Assembly: GCF_020906515.1 (NCBI RefSeq)
Contig: NC_085854.1
Span: forward strand, 620,001-684,000
DNA: 64,000 nt
Direction of reading: 5' to 3'
From: Vanrija pseudolonga
Lineage: Eukaryota > Basidiomycota > Tremellomycetes > Trichosporonales > Trichosporonaceae
A program made the position numbers and the translations under genes. This document shows, piece by piece, positions 49,051 to 59,653 of the stretch. Numbering within the stretch: position 1 is the stretch's first letter; each line of letters begins with the position of its first letter. The notes below the pieces were generated by a model that saw only the letters and a program-made list of their open reading frames with translations, did no database searches and was not told where the DNA came from.

Positions 49051-50386
49051 ATGAGTGAGTAGGACGGCGACCTGGCGGAGGTCGGAGGACCACGGGAGCT
49101 GGTTGTGCAGTGCCCACAAAGCATCCACCCCGCGGATGCGATGGCGAGGGCCGACGTCACCCACAAACGTGGTCGCGAACGGCGCCGAAGCGCGATAAGC
49201 CCCCTCCCAGCGCCTCCGAGCGCCCGCATCCATCCCCGTTCCCAGCTGACGATTCGCAGCCAAGATCCAGCTCACTGCCGACCAGCTCGCCGCCGTCGGC
49301 CCCCTCGCGCACGAGGGTGGCGTCGCCCCAACTATCACCCTCACCAGCGACCAGCTCGCTACCGTCGGCCCTTCGGCGACGGAAGCCGCGGCCGAGAAGG
49401 CCAAGGCCGGCGGCCCCTCCGTCACCTTGACGGCTGACCAGCTCGCTGGGGCCGAGTACGACCCCGCTGCTGCCTCTGCCAACCGCTCGCGCCGCGGCTC
49501 GTTCAACCCCCTTTCGCGCAAGTCGTCGCGCGAGCCCACCCCCGCCCCTGCTGCCGCTGCTACTGGCCCCAAGACCTTGACTGCCGACCAGCTTGCTGGT
49601 GCCGAGTTTGACTACGAGGCCGCGACTGAGCGCTCGCGCCGCGGCTCGCAGAAGGGCCTGTCCCTCTCGCGCACGGCGTCGCGCGAGCCTGCTGCTGCCA
49701 CCAGCGCCCTCGCGGGCAAGACGCGCACGGTCACCCTCACCCCCGCCCAGGTCGCTGCCGCCAACGAGCACGGTCACGCTACCCTCACTGCCGACCAGCT
49801 GGCCGCTGTTGGCACCATGACCCCTGCCCCTGGCTCGCGCCGCCAGTCGTTCGCCGCCGTCTCGCTCTCGCGCAAGTCGTCGCGTGACCCCGCCCAGGCC
49901 GCCCGTGGCCCCATCACTGCCGAGCAGCTCGCCAACGCCGGCTCGTTCGAGGACAACCTCCAGAGCCTGATTGACATGGGCTTCCCCGCCCGTGCTGCCA
50001 AGATCCAGCTCAAGCGCAGCGACAACAACCCCACCGACGCCGCCGAGCACCTCGTTCACGTCGCCCACCGCCCCGACACTGGTGCCGGTGGTGACCCTTG
50101 GGGACACCCCGACTGCCCCGTTTGCGTTCGCCACACCCAGCAGGCGAACGCTGCCGAGAACCTCCACGACTACAAGCTTGAGCACGGCAAGGGTGTCGGA
50201 AACGCCATCCACTCGGGTGCCCACGCTGTCGGCGATGCCCTCACCAACGCCGTCCGCAAGCTCGGTATCGGCAAGGGTGACAAGGAGGAGTCCTCGAGCG
50301 ACGCCCGCCGCGGTTCGATCGGCGCCATGCTCCGCCGTCCTTCGATCAAGAAGGGCCTTGAGAAGTACGACAAGGAGATTGCATGA
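49051..50386 (+). CDS. UBA-domain protein with seven TADQLA-type repeats
   Basis: A 4-nt first exon (ATG plus one base, 49051-49054) is followed by a 205-nt intron and exon 2 at 49260-50386, giving 376 residues in phase. The N-terminal 225 residues hold seven copies of a short motif (LTADQLAAVG, LTSDQLATVG, LTADQLAGAE twice, LTPAQVAAAN, LTADQLAAVG, ITAEQLANAG) spaced by Ser/Arg-rich linkers with repeated RRGS and RKSSR phrases, likely phosphosites. Residues about 230-272 form a UBA domain (DNLQSLIDMGFPARAAKIQLK...TDAAEHLVH), which binds ubiquitin. A short Cys/His pair (CPVCVRH) follows, then a Lys-rich end. The tiny exon is a Tremellomycete feature. It probably acts as a ubiquitin-binding adaptor; the repeats are unknown to me. 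Confidence 0.75.
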
Positions 50387-50786
50387 GCGCGAGGTGTTAG
50401 GGGTTGTCAGAGGAGTTTAGTTTAGTATAACATGATACGCTGTTGACATGAATTAATATGATCATGAGGAGCCGGTCGGGTCGTCGGAGGTAGTGACCGG
50501 CAGGGACCACCAGGAGACTGGCACGAGACCAGCGCATGGCTCCAGCACCTGGGACTCATTGCTCACGTCATTTGGTGGCAGTGGTGCGTCAACGCAGCGG
50601 CGACCCAGTGGGAGCTGATCGTCCGGGACGATCAGGCGATCAGCGTTGATCAGTGAACGATGATGAGCACAGTCAGGGATACAGCGATCGGCATGTCATT
50701 TCTCGCACCGCCTGTCCGCAACATGCCATATCTGTTCCATTCTGTCATCTTCTTACTTAAACCTCTGCCCGTCCCAATCCTCAAGC
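50387..50786. other. Intergenic region with a GATC-rich palindrome
   Basis: About 400 bp between the UBA gene and the DUF4267 gene. It holds the 17-bp inverted repeat GATCGTCCGGGACGATC near 50619-50635 and further GATC copies. No coding sequence. Confidence 0.5.
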
Positions 50787-51271
50787 CTAGCTGTTGAACC
50801 CCTCCTGGAGCGCGTAGCCGATGTACGACCACAGAGAGAAGAGCGCCGCGGCGCCGCCAGCCCTACGGTAGTGTCAGCACTGCTGATCATTCTTATCCCA
50901 CATCCCACTCACAAAGCAGGGCCGCGGCGCTTGTAGATCTCCACACCATCAAGGAGACCGATGAACGCGCTAGCGCTCAGGAGGACGGTGCCCATGGCGC
51001 GGAAGTTGCCGTCGCGGTACAGCGCGATAGCGGCGGTCGCGAGCGCGAGGTTACGCGCGGCCACGAGGCTGCCAGCCACGCCGACGGCCTTGTCCTCGCG
51101 GCTCTGGGCGTTGTTGGGGAACTTGTCTGGGTTCTGCGCGAGCGCGCTCGAGCCGAGCGCGAACAGCCGGTCGGCGCTCGCGGCCGGCGAGAAGAAGGCC
51201 ACGGTGCCCGTCGCGACGTAGTAGGTCGCCACGCCGAGTCCGAGCGTCTGCCAGGTGGATGCTGCGACCAT
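50787..51271 (-). CDS. DUF4267 small integral membrane protein
   Basis: Exons 51271-50913 and 50862-50787, 144 residues in phase. Four hydrophobic segments: LGLGVATYYVATGTVAFF (near residue 10), VGVAGSLVAARNLALATAAIALY, AMGTVLLSASAFIGLLDGVEIY, and AALFSLWSYIGYALQEGF at the C-terminus. The ARNLALATA-IALYRDG-FRAMG pattern is the hallmark of the fungal DUF4267 family, whose function is unknown. The protein is likely in the endoplasmic reticulum or another inner membrane. Second exon encodes the last membrane helix and makes the length match the family, supporting the splice. The predicted ATG is 8 nt into a good context. Confidence 0.8.
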
Positions 51272-51993
51272 GTTGCTGGAGTTTGGGACGGTGATGCGAG
51301 TGAGCGAGTGGGTATGGGTGGCAATGTTCCGTGCCGGTCAGCTGCATCTTGCTTGCATATGTATCGCCCGTCGCCGCGGAGGTGGTGATCCCTCGCCGTG
51401 TCTTGGCTCCACGGTGTTGTGCCGGACACGGATGACGTCAAGGGTGTCATGACGTCGGTGGGTTGTGTGGCACAAACAATCGTTATCAGGCCGCCACTAG
51501 TTGGTTCGTCCGCTCCGCCGGACACTCGCTGCTGTGTATGCGCAGCTGAACGTGTCGGCCCGGCGCTGCTGCATCGGGATGGGCACCGACCGTATCTACG
51601 AATTCTGTGTTCAACGCGCCGGCCGTCTCCTCCAGTCAAAGGCTACGTTACCTCCGCCTCTGCGCTGGCAGCTGACCCGCCGCTAAGAGTTAGCGGACGA
51701 AGAGTAGAATCACATGCCTCCGCGACGTCCAGCTGGCAGCTCGTTGTTGAGTAGTCTAGAAGAGACAGCTAACTTCACGCCACACAAGCAATTTATCAAC
51801 TTTAATGTAGGCGGCAAGCTAACTAGCTTGCTAGCGGGCCACTGGCAGTGTGCAGCCGCTACCCTCTGAGCAGTCGTCGTCCCACAGCATAAATGCCCCG
51901 GTGCAGCCTCAACTACCCCTCTTCTCTCTCTCAACCAAACAACTATCCCTCCTCTCTCTCCCAACCAAACAACTACAACTCGCACTAGCCACA
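51272..51993. other. Gene-poor stretch with a CAACCAAACAACTA repeat leader
   Basis: About 720 bp with no convincing gene. Near 51930-51980 the leader motif TCTCTCTC-CAACCAAACAACTA occurs twice in a row, which suggests an active promoter leading to the ATG at 51994. Confidence 0.5.
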
Positions 51994-52142
51994 ATGTCCT
52001 CGGTGAGGTGGCTCACTTGGAGTCTGAAATTCTCGCTGACATGTCCATCACCAAGCGTGACCAGGTTGTGTTCATTCGGCCCCCGCCCATCGTCGACGAC
52101 AGCGCGCCTCCCACCGAGGAGCCGAAGTCCGACAAGTCGTAG
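51994..52142 (+). CDS. Possible 31-residue micropeptide gene, spliced
   Basis: ATG at 51994 with nine coding bases, then a 53-nt intron with GTGAGG donor, CTGAC branch motif and AG acceptor (52003-52055), then 52056-52142. Spliced, it reads MSSRDQVVFIRPPPIVDDS and ends APPTEEPKSDKS. The split ORF is in phase only if this intron is removed. The leader (A/C-rich, twice-repeated CAACCAAACAACTA) looks like genuine 5' untranslated sequence. The peptide has a hydrophobic strand followed by Pro/Glu-rich tail and no signal peptide. I do not recognise it. Unspliced, the frame continues for 51 codons of Arg/Ser-rich sequence, which is less likely to be a protein. Confidence 0.35.
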
Positions 52143-54408
52143 GCCATAGGCCATGTCCGTAACTTCCATTCCAGGGGCCATCGACGGCGGGCTGGGTGGA
52201 CGGTGAACGTCAGAAAGAAAGAGTCATTAGCGATGCAGTCGTGCGTGAGGTTGATCCGGCGAACCACGTCCCGTCACCATTTGGAGCCAGCTGTGCTGCA
52301 GATGCTCCCATGACTCGATTCGGCCTGGCAAGAAGTGGATAAGGAGCCAGCTGTGGTGGAACCTGTGCCTCTGTGCCCATCAGGCTGTACCGCTGTCACA
52401 CTCAAGGTAACGAATGGCTAGTCCGTCCGCACGTGCATTCCTTGGGGGAGCTTCTGCCACATTCATGGATTCGGGCTGCCCCCTCCAATCCCCCAAATCG
52501 TTGTTCTATCTGGTGCCTCCGACCTGCTGACTTCGCGATCAGGGGTAACTCATCAAGCTCTAGTTCTCTTCAGCTCGTGACATCACTCGTGCCAGTCACT
52601 AATGAGATTCACGGCCGGTTTCCAATCAATGTCGAATGCCGGCTGCGTCCGCCTCCGCCACGAGCAAGAGACGCTACGAGCCAGAGACGCTAGCCAACCT
52701 TATTCCACACCAGGTGACAGCGGCATGCCGCATCGTCGGGCCGTCATGGGTTACTTGCGTTCTTGAGCTACTAGGTGCATCGATGCATGTAGCTCGACGT
52801 CGCCACCTCGTCTCCGCCCAACCTTCCACACCATGGGGAACAGCACCGAAATCAACGTGAGCCACTCGTAGGGAACGCGGCTGACGGCAGCACCCCTCTT
52901 CGAAGGTGGACGACGATCACTGGCACTGGGGAGTGCAGAAGATCACGCCTGAAACGTGGGACAACACAGACCCCGAGGACATCAGTCCCGGAGGTCCCTC
53001 CTCGTCCCCGCTTCTCATCGACCCATAGCATCGCGGCGTGCAGACTCCAGTACCGTGCATGCGTCGCGTAGTGGCGCCGAAGGCCAGTCGCCCCCGCTCT
53101 GACATGCATCTCCGACGTTCCAGTTGTATCAATGGCATGAAAGTGGAGTGCGTTGTGGCGAGCATAGAGGCTACAGTGACCCAAGGTGCTGACGGCGAAA
53201 GCACCAGCCACGCGACACCAGCTGCTCTCTCGGAGAAGGGACGACGGGAAAACAGATCAATTCCAACGTCCCTGCATTACTATGATTACAACTCCAGCCG
53301 CTCGTCTGCTGCAGCAGTGTCTTGCGAACAGGCCTCATTAACTTCAATATTGTGGCGGTCGCCCCAGTCTCCCCGCACACCTCTGACTGCTGCCCCTCTA
53401 ACCAGCGCCGCCGCGCAGCCTCACAGCGGAGAGCGCCGTCCCCACTCATCTCCGTCCCCACTCATCTATCTCCCCTTTAACCCCCGTCCCCTCACCCTCA
53501 AGCCGCCCCGTCCCAGCCCCACGATCCGGCGGAACCGCATCATCGCGCTGGGGTCTGCGCCCCAGATCGGACAGCGAATCGCGTTGCGGCCCACGCGGCG
53601 GACTCTCGTTGTCGTGCAATGAGGTCCAACCGGGACTGGCATGGGGTCAGCGGGGCCCCGCAGTACCACCCAGGCAGCACTCACTCGGATTGGATTCGTT
53701 TGTCAAAAGGCCTCGGTATGAAAACAGCCTTGCGGACCGAGGTGTCGACCGCGAGGCGCTGGGCCGTGGAAGAAGTATGGCGGGTGTGTGCTGCCATTGT
53801 TGTGGGTGGTGGGGTGGGGTTTGGTGTGGTGGTGTGTGGTTGTTGTGTAGTGTGGTGTGGGTTTGGGCCGAGTGCTCAGTGGTTCTGGTACTCGAGGCTC
53901 CTATGCAAGACTGGCTGGAACGCGAAACGGCTGTTGCTGTGTCTGGGGAGCTATAGCACCGCCGTTACAGCCGTCTTAAGAACCCAGCCCCACGCCCCAG
54001 CCACGTCGGAGCCCACGCATTAGTTGCCCCAGGCAAGTATCTCGGCCGGGATCTGAAGGCGGTGGTGCCTTCTGGAAGTTCACTGGGGTGGGGGCTTATC
54101 ATCGGCCCACTCTACCGCCACTTGTCGTGGGGTCGGCCACGCTGGCCGCCGGCGTGCGCATGCGTGCCGCCGATGTCGCGCGGCGAGCAGCTTGCCAAGA
54201 CTGCCTCGCCGACTCGTAGTAGCCGATGGAAGCATGCATCTGTGGGGCAGGGCTGGGGCGCCGCGTTGTACATGAGCGTTCTAGAGGCTTCGTACGTGCT
54301 GCAGCTGGCGTGCTGGCACGACATGTGCTGTACTCGACATGTACGACACGTACGACACGCTGGAGCTCCACGCGTGCATGCATGCTCCACGCGGGCTGGC
54401 CCACCCGC
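52143..54408. other. Longest gene-poor stretch of the window
   Basis: About 2.27 kb without a supportable gene. Frames on both strands are short and composition-driven. Seen in it: a run of CCCCACTCATCT repeated near 53440-53465, and TGTGGT-rich sequence near 53815-53860. It may contain regulatory sequence or a non-coding transcript, but there is no direct evidence. Confidence 0.5.
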
Positions 54409-55153
54409 TCACAAGTCCCGCCGCCAGAACGCGCACTCGCGCTCCTCGCCGCCCTTCTCCTCAGGCCAGCGCACCGCCCGCACCTCAGCCTTGTAGAAGC
54501 CAAGCTTGGCCATGAGCGCGTTAGAGGGCGCGTTGACCGTCTCCACCATCTGGGCTCAGTCAGCGCCGTGCATGGCACGCACCCACGCACCGCTTCTACC
54601 GTGTGCGCGCCGAGCGCGGGGCCGGCCCACTCGACGATGCGGCGCACGGCTGCTGCGCCGAGTCCCCTCCCTTGCACCCGCGGGAAGAGCGAGTACGAGA
54701 GCTCTAGGAACCCCTCCCGCTCGTTGTCGGGCCAGACGTACACCTCGCCGAGGTAGGCGCCGGTGTCGTCGCGCACCACTGCGAACGGGCACGTGGTGAC
54801 CACTGCTGCTGGGTTCTCGCGGAGCGCTGCAGCGGTGGCGGCTTGTGGGGCGACGAGCTCGTCCAGCCGTTCTCTTGCGTCTGCGCGCGTGTAGTCGCTA
54901 TGTGTGTGGTCAGCAGGGACGCCAAGCGTGCTCTGCTTACGGGTACGGCCGCCCGTACGACCACCGCCCGACCTCGGGCAGGTTGCTGATCTCAATCTGG
55001 GGTCGGGTCAGCCGGCCGACCAGAACGCACACCCACCAACGCGTCCTCCTCCGCCGGCGTGTCATGGTACGGCGTAATGCGCACCCCCGGGTGCCCCGGC
55101 AGGTCGAGGTACGGCTCGCCTGTTGTGTCGTCCCACTGCACGCCAGCAGTCAT
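54409..55153 (-). CDS. GNAT acetyltransferase A (RimJ/RimL-like)
   Basis: Spliced gene starting MTAGVQWDDTTGEPYL at 55153 and ending with TGA at 54409. Order of parts: N-terminal strand RITPYHDTPAEEDALV, a short exon IEISNLPEVGRW, a helix-loop with REYTRADARERLDELV-type sequence, strand PFAVVRDDTGAYLGEVYVW, the acetyl-CoA motif RVQGRGLGAAAVRRIV (Q/RxxGxG/A), and MVETVNAPSNALMAKLGFYKA, the usual V/N-asparagine strand of GNAT enzymes. It ends EERECAFWRRDL. Family members transfer acetyl from acetyl-CoA to protein N-termini, small amines or aminoglycosides; the substrate here is unknown. Exon borders at 54540-54590 and 54900-54960 are approximate. It is one of four paralogues in tandem. Confidence 0.75.
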
Positions 55154-55291
55154 GTAGCCGTTGCTTACTTAGTGTGTGATGGCAAAATGGTCGCGTACAC
55201 ACGCGGTTCATCACCGCCCGCCCGCAGGATCGACCGACCGACGTCATTGGTGCATTCTTGTCTCTATGCCGTGTTTGTTTGTGTATCTATG

Positions 55292-56056
55292 CTACAGATG
55301 AAGCCTCCACACGCCGACCTCGCGCGTGCCCCCGCCCTTGTCCTCGGGCCAGCTCACCGTCTTGGTGAGCACTTTGGTGAAGCCGAGCTTGGTCGCTAGC
55401 GCCTGCGACGCCGTGTTGTCCTCCTCGATGCCCGCGTCGAGCACCTTCACACCCTGCAGCTTGGCGCGCGCCCACGCGATCACGGCGCCGACGGCCGCGA
55501 AGCCGATGCCCTGCCGGTGCAGCTTCGGGTGCAGCGTGTATCCCAGCGAGCGGGCGTACGGGCGCGTCTCGTTGCTGTCGGACCAGATGCCCACGTCGCC
55601 GACGAGCCGGCCGGCCGCGTCGCGGATCGCGCAGAAGGGCGATGTGTCCACCTCGGCGCCCGGGTCGGCCTTGAGCGCCGCGACCGCGTCGTGCGTCGTG
55701 ACCTGCGACTTGTCGATCCACGCGCGCGCATGCCCGCGGTCATAGCTGGCGGAGCGTCAGTGGCGAGCAGGCAGACAGCAGTGTACCCACGGAAACGGGC
55801 GGACGAACGCGTATCGCGATACCTCGGGCAGGTTGCTGATCTCAATCTGGGGGTGCGGTCAGCGATGCCCCCCCCCCCCCCCCCAAGTCTCCGCCGCACA
55901 CACCAGATCATCCTCCTCGGTCGGCGTGTCGCGGTTCGATGTGACCCGATAGCCTGGGACGCTGAGCTCGAGGTACGGCTCGTCTGCGGCGTCGTCCCAG
56001 TGCACGGGCGGCGCGGGAGGGCCGACGCCTGGCGTGCTCAGCGCTGACGAGACCAT
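55292..56056 (-). CDS. GNAT acetyltransferase B
   Basis: Starts MVSSALSTPGVGPPAPP and ends WRLHL. Parts match paralogue A: VHWDDAADEPYLEL and YRVTSNRDTPTEEDDL, then the shared exon IEISNLPEVSRYAF, then YDRGHARAWIDKSQVTTHD, FCAIRDAAGRLVGDVGIW, the acetyl-CoA motif RQGIGFAAVGAVIAW and NTASQALATKLGFTKV. The first intron contains a 17-nt C run (55868-55884 on the plus strand). The exon IEISNLPEV and its acceptor are identical over 32 bases to those of paralogue A, so gene conversion or a very recent duplication is likely. A TATAAA box lies at 56098-56103. Substrate unknown. Confidence 0.78.
55868..55884 (+). repeat. Homopolymer run of 17 C
   Basis: C17 inside an intron of GNAT B. Length may be polymorphic or unreliable. 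Confidence 0.8.
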
Positions 56057-56097
56057 GGTTGCGAGGCGAGCGTGGCCTGGATGATGCTGGACGTGCT

Positions 56098-56103
56098 TTT
56101 ATA
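56098..56103 (-). promoter_or_regulatory. TATA box of GNAT B
   Basis: TATAAA on the minus strand, about 42 nt upstream of the ATG at 56056. Confidence 0.5.
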
Positions 56104-56339
56104 TGCTACGAGAGGCGACTCGAGCAGTAGCGCGGCGATTGAGAAGAGGGATGAAGCACGACGAGCTCGAGTCGAGGGCCCGAGAGAGTCGAGTGTGACC
56201 CAAACAAGCTGCCCGCATGGTGCCTTGCGGGTGGTATGACGACGACGCTATCGCACCAGCAGCCGGCAGCCGCGATAATTATCGACTAGTCGATTTACAT
56301 ATCTCGCGGCATCTGCCTTCTTCTTCTGCTCGGCGGGCA

Positions 56340-57096
56340 ATGTCGAGTCAAGCATCAGCGGTGCACTGGGACGAGGCGACTGGCGAGCCGTACCTCGCCG
56401 TCCCCTCGCACCCAGGCATCCGGATCACGCCGCTGCGCGACTCGCCGGACGAAGTCGACAGCTTGGTGAGCAGGCCAGCATGTTGCCCGCTAACAACCTC
56501 CAGGTGCGCGTCAACAGTGCGCCGAGCGTCGGCAGGTGGTTCTTCTCGCGGCCGTTCCCGTGAGTCCGCCGTGTTGCCGTTGTCCTGCTCGCTAACCAGG
56601 CTAAAGCTACAGCCCAGCCGACGGAAGGAAGCAGCTCGACGCCGCGCTGCTAGCCCAAGCGCCAGCGATAGCTTCGCTGCGATCTGGCGCCGCGGACGAG
56701 TCGGCCCTCGCGGCGCTCACGGTCGTCCGCGACACCCAGAGCGGGCGGTACATCGGCGACGTGGGCGTGTATCCCGCCGCGCCAGAGTCGGACCTCGCGC
56801 CATGGGGCCTGCTGTACACCCTCGATCCCCAGTACCACGGCCAAGGGCTCGGCACGGCCGTCGTCGGGGCGTACCTCGCCTGGCTCGAGACGCTCGGCGT
56901 CGGCCGCGTCGAGGCGGTGATCCAGACCACCAACGTGCCGTCCTCGCGCCTTGTCAAGCGCCTCGGGTTCAGCCTGCACGAGGTCAAGGGGGCCAAGTGG
57001 CCTGAGAGCAAGGGCGGGGATGTGCGCGAGGTTGGCGTGTGGCTGAGGGATGTTGGGCCGCGTGGGACGGAGGGCAAGGAGGGCACCACAGCATAG
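56340..57096 (+). CDS. GNAT acetyltransferase C
   Basis: Starts MSSQASAVHWDEATGEPYL; stop at 57094-57096. Parts: RITPLRDSPDEVDSL, then VRVNSAPSVGRWFF, then DGRKQLDAALLAQAPAIA, strand LTVVRDTQSGRYIGDVGVY, acetyl-CoA motif YHGQGLGTAVVGAYLAWL, and NVPSSRLVKRLGFSLHEVKG. It is the only one of the four on the plus strand, so the cluster includes an inversion. Two short introns at about 56463-56503 and 56560-56605. C-terminal tail GPRGTEGKEGTTA is Gly/Glu-rich and unlike the other three. Substrate unknown. Confidence 0.78.
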
Positions 57097-57158
57097 TCAC
57101 ATTATCATCGCATCTATGTACAGTACACTATCACGCGAGAGCGCTCCTCGCCGCGGCA

Positions 57159-57834
57159 TCACGCGTCGCGCACCCACGTTGCGACCTCGCGCTGCCCGCC
57201 GCCATGGTGCTCGGGCCAGTCGATGAGCTCGAGCTTGTCGCGCGTGAAGCCGAGCTTCTGCGCGAGGCGCGAGGAGGCCGGGTTTGCCGTCTCGATAGTC
57301 TGGTTGTCAGCCCGCTCCTTGCACCAGCCGACTCACAATCTCGAAGCTCTTCGCGCCCATGCTCTTCGCCCACGCGAGGACGGTCGCGACGGCCGCGGTG
57401 CCGATACCCCGGCTGTGGAAGTCGGGGTGGACAGCGTACGCTGCGGCCCAGCGCCCCGTCGCCTCATCAACGGGACGCGCCATCAGGTCACCGATGTAGT
57501 CGCTCTCGTCGGAGCGGATGACGCTGAACAGCGTCGTTGCGATCTTCGCCTCTGGGTTCTCTTGCAGCTCGGCGACCGCCGCGGCCTGCTTGGACAGGTT
57601 ATTGTCGAGCCTTGTGCGCGCTGAGTCCTCGGTGAAAGGGTACGGCCGGCCATGGGACCACTTGCCCACCTCGGGGTGGTTGTTGAGCGCGATGAGGCCG
57701 GCGACCTCGGCCGCAGTGTCGCGGTATGGCGTGAGGCGGAGCTCTGGGCGCGTCGGTGGGGTGAGGTACGGCTCGGCGCCGTCCCATTGCACGGCGACGG
57801 GTGGGAGGGGCACGGCGGGGGTTGGGACTGTCAT
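57159..57834 (-). CDS. GNAT acetyltransferase D
   Basis: Two exons: the first from the ATG at 57834 to about 57343, and the second ending TGA at 57159. The first encodes VQWDGAEPYLTPPTRPELRLTPYRDTAAEVAGLI, NNHPEVGKWSHGRPYPF, a helix (SARTRLDNNLSKQAAAVAEL), strand LFSVIRSDESDYIGDL, and the acetyl-CoA motif FHSRGIGTAAVATVLAWAKS. The second exon, joined in phase after GTGAGT...CAACCAG, gives TIETANPASSRLAQKLGF and ends REVATWVRDA. A TATAAA lies at 57877-57882. It is less like A and B than C is, so the order of duplication was probably A/B last. Confidence 0.78.
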
Positions 57835-58680
57835 TGTGCTGGTGTTGAGGCTGCTTGCTTGCTCGAGACGACGCGCTTTATATCCTCGCTGCTGCTCAAC
57901 TGGCCGATGTCGCCATCATGCGCGTTGCTATTATTGTTGACTTTGACGACCGACTCGGCTCGAAATCCGCCTTGTCGGCATCGATCGAGTCGAGTTAGCC
58001 AGCGGCTACTGACGCACCGCGCACCACATGGGTCCACATGGGCGATAGGAAGTCGGAAGTCGAGTAGCTGCTGCATCGTGCTTCCTCTCGCCCCGCAGAT
58101 CCCGAGTCGGATTTCCTCGTGCTGTTAGGAGGGCGATAGCCCAAGAGAGAGAGACCTCCCAACGCTCCTGCTCAAGCTACTTATAGTCGCCGAGAACGCG
58201 CCGACACCGGCCACACGGCGCCGGCATCCCCCCGTCGCCCGATTCCGAATCGATCGCCTCGTTCGCCTTACGGCCGTCCTCGACGACGTTGGACCAACGC
58301 CAAGACCCGATGAGGCATGGTGCGTGGCCCCGAGAGGAGAGCGACGTTGCACTTCGGGTCTAGCATGCATGCCACGGGGCGATATGTGATCTGATCTGGC
58401 CGCGAGGCAGGCACGCAGCGGGGTAGCGCCGTACCCACTTTCGGCTCTCGGCTACGACCAAGCAGCGGCACAGTGGCCGGTTGTGTCCCGTTGTGACCGA
58501 TGCACCACCGAGTGACATCAGTCAGGCAGATCCGGCCTCTTCAGTCCACTGAGATCCCCATCCCCTCTCTCATTCTCTCTACCTCTCTTCTCTCAGTGTA
58601 TGCTTCGCCCTGCCGTCGCGGTATATACTCGCCTCCTGCAAACCTCTTCTCGCCCCCACCATCGCACGCTCCACCCCACA
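57835..58680. other. Intergenic region with two promoters
   Basis: About 850 bp between GNAT D and the methyltransferase gene. Contains TATAAA at 57877-57882 for GNAT D and TATATA at 58622-58627 for the methyltransferase. No gene. Confidence 0.5.
58622..58627 (+). promoter_or_regulatory. TATA box of the thiol methyltransferase gene
   Basis: TATATA, 59 nt upstream of the ATG at 58681. Confidence 0.5.
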
Positions 58681-59517
58681 ATGTCGCACGCCATCAACCC
58701 CGCCTTTCCTGACACGGTGAACGACGTCGACCGCTACTCCGGTACGTCTGCTGCTCCCCACCTCACCCTCGCGCAGCTAACGTCCCCCAGAGGCGTGGGA
58801 GGGCAAGTGGGCCACCAAGACGACGGGCTGGGACCAGGGCCACAGCCACCCCGCGCTGCTCAAGCTGCTCGACTCGGACGAGGCGAAGAAGGCCGGCATC
58901 CCGAGCGCTGGGCGCGCGTTCGTTCCCGGCTGTGGGCTGGTGCGTAAGCTGGGCTCCGGGGGCAGAGGAGAGCGACGAGCGACGGAGCTGACGCCCCGCG
59001 CAGGGCTACGACGTCGACACGTTCGCGCGCCGCGGGCTCGACTCGACGGGCCTGGACATCGCCGCGACGGGCGTCAGCGCCGCCAACGCGTGGCTTGCTG
59101 CGCAGCCGCCGCGCAAGAACGCCGCCGAGGTGGTCCTGGGCGACTTCTTCACTTACGACCCGGGATACAAGTTTGACGTGATCTACGACTACACGTGGGT
59201 GCTGGTGTCGCGAGTGGACAGTAGACTGACACGCCCGCAGCTTCCTCTGCGCGCTCCCGCCCGCCATGCGCACCCAGTGGGCCGAGAGCATGGCGCGCCT
59301 CGCCAAGGCCGACCCGTCCGCGCGCCTCATCACCCAGCAGTACCCCCTCAACGGCAACCCCGTCGGCCCGCCCTTCCCCCTCAGCGTGGAGATCTACAAC
59401 GACCTCCTCGGCAAGGACTGGGAGGTCGTCTGGGAGCGCGATATCCCCCAGGAGGAGCGCCGCGTCAACTCGCCCCCTGGTGACGAGCGCCTCGTCGTCT
59501 GGGCCCGCAAGGCTTAG
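58681..59517 (+). CDS. TPMT-like (thiol) methyltransferase
   Basis: Exons starting 58681, about 58792, about 59004 and about 59241, all joined by short introns with GTACGT/GTGCGT-type donors. Sequence blocks: EAWEGKWATKTTGWDQGHSHPAL, the SAM-binding RAFVPGCGLGYDVDTFARRG, STGLDIAATGVSAANAWL, VVLGDFFTYDPGYKFDVIYDYTFLCALPP, RLITQQYPLNGNPVGPPF and the C-terminal RLVVWARKA. This is the pattern of PF05724-type methyltransferases (thiopurine S-methyltransferase superfamily), which in fungi methylate thiols or halide ions, sometimes with sulphide detoxification roles. Cytosolic. The conserved Gly-rich loop is present. Exon borders are approximate. Confidence 0.8.
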
Positions 59518-59653
59518 CCGTGCGAGGAGGATGACTAATGGCCTTGATGGTCACTGAATGAAGCAAACAGGCGCAGAAGTTGGATGCATGCGCGTTGACA
59601 GGTTCTACTTGACAAGTCTCCTATTGACAGGCTCTACTGACGACTCTACTGGC

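Noticed and set aside
48682-49572. 296-codon minus-strand open frame near the UBA gene
   Set aside because: It overlaps the start of the spliced UBA gene, whose repeats and domain are clear; no domain in the minus-strand frame.
52636-52860. Short open frame starting MPAASASATSKRRYEPETL
   Set aside because: The first 26 codons look protein-like and end at a GTGACA donor-like site, but no matching second exon could be found.
53038-53622. 194-codon plus-strand open frame in the gene-poor stretch
   Set aside because: Low-complexity with Ser/Thr/Arg/Pro bias, no domain, no promoter; could be a decayed gene but cannot be supported.
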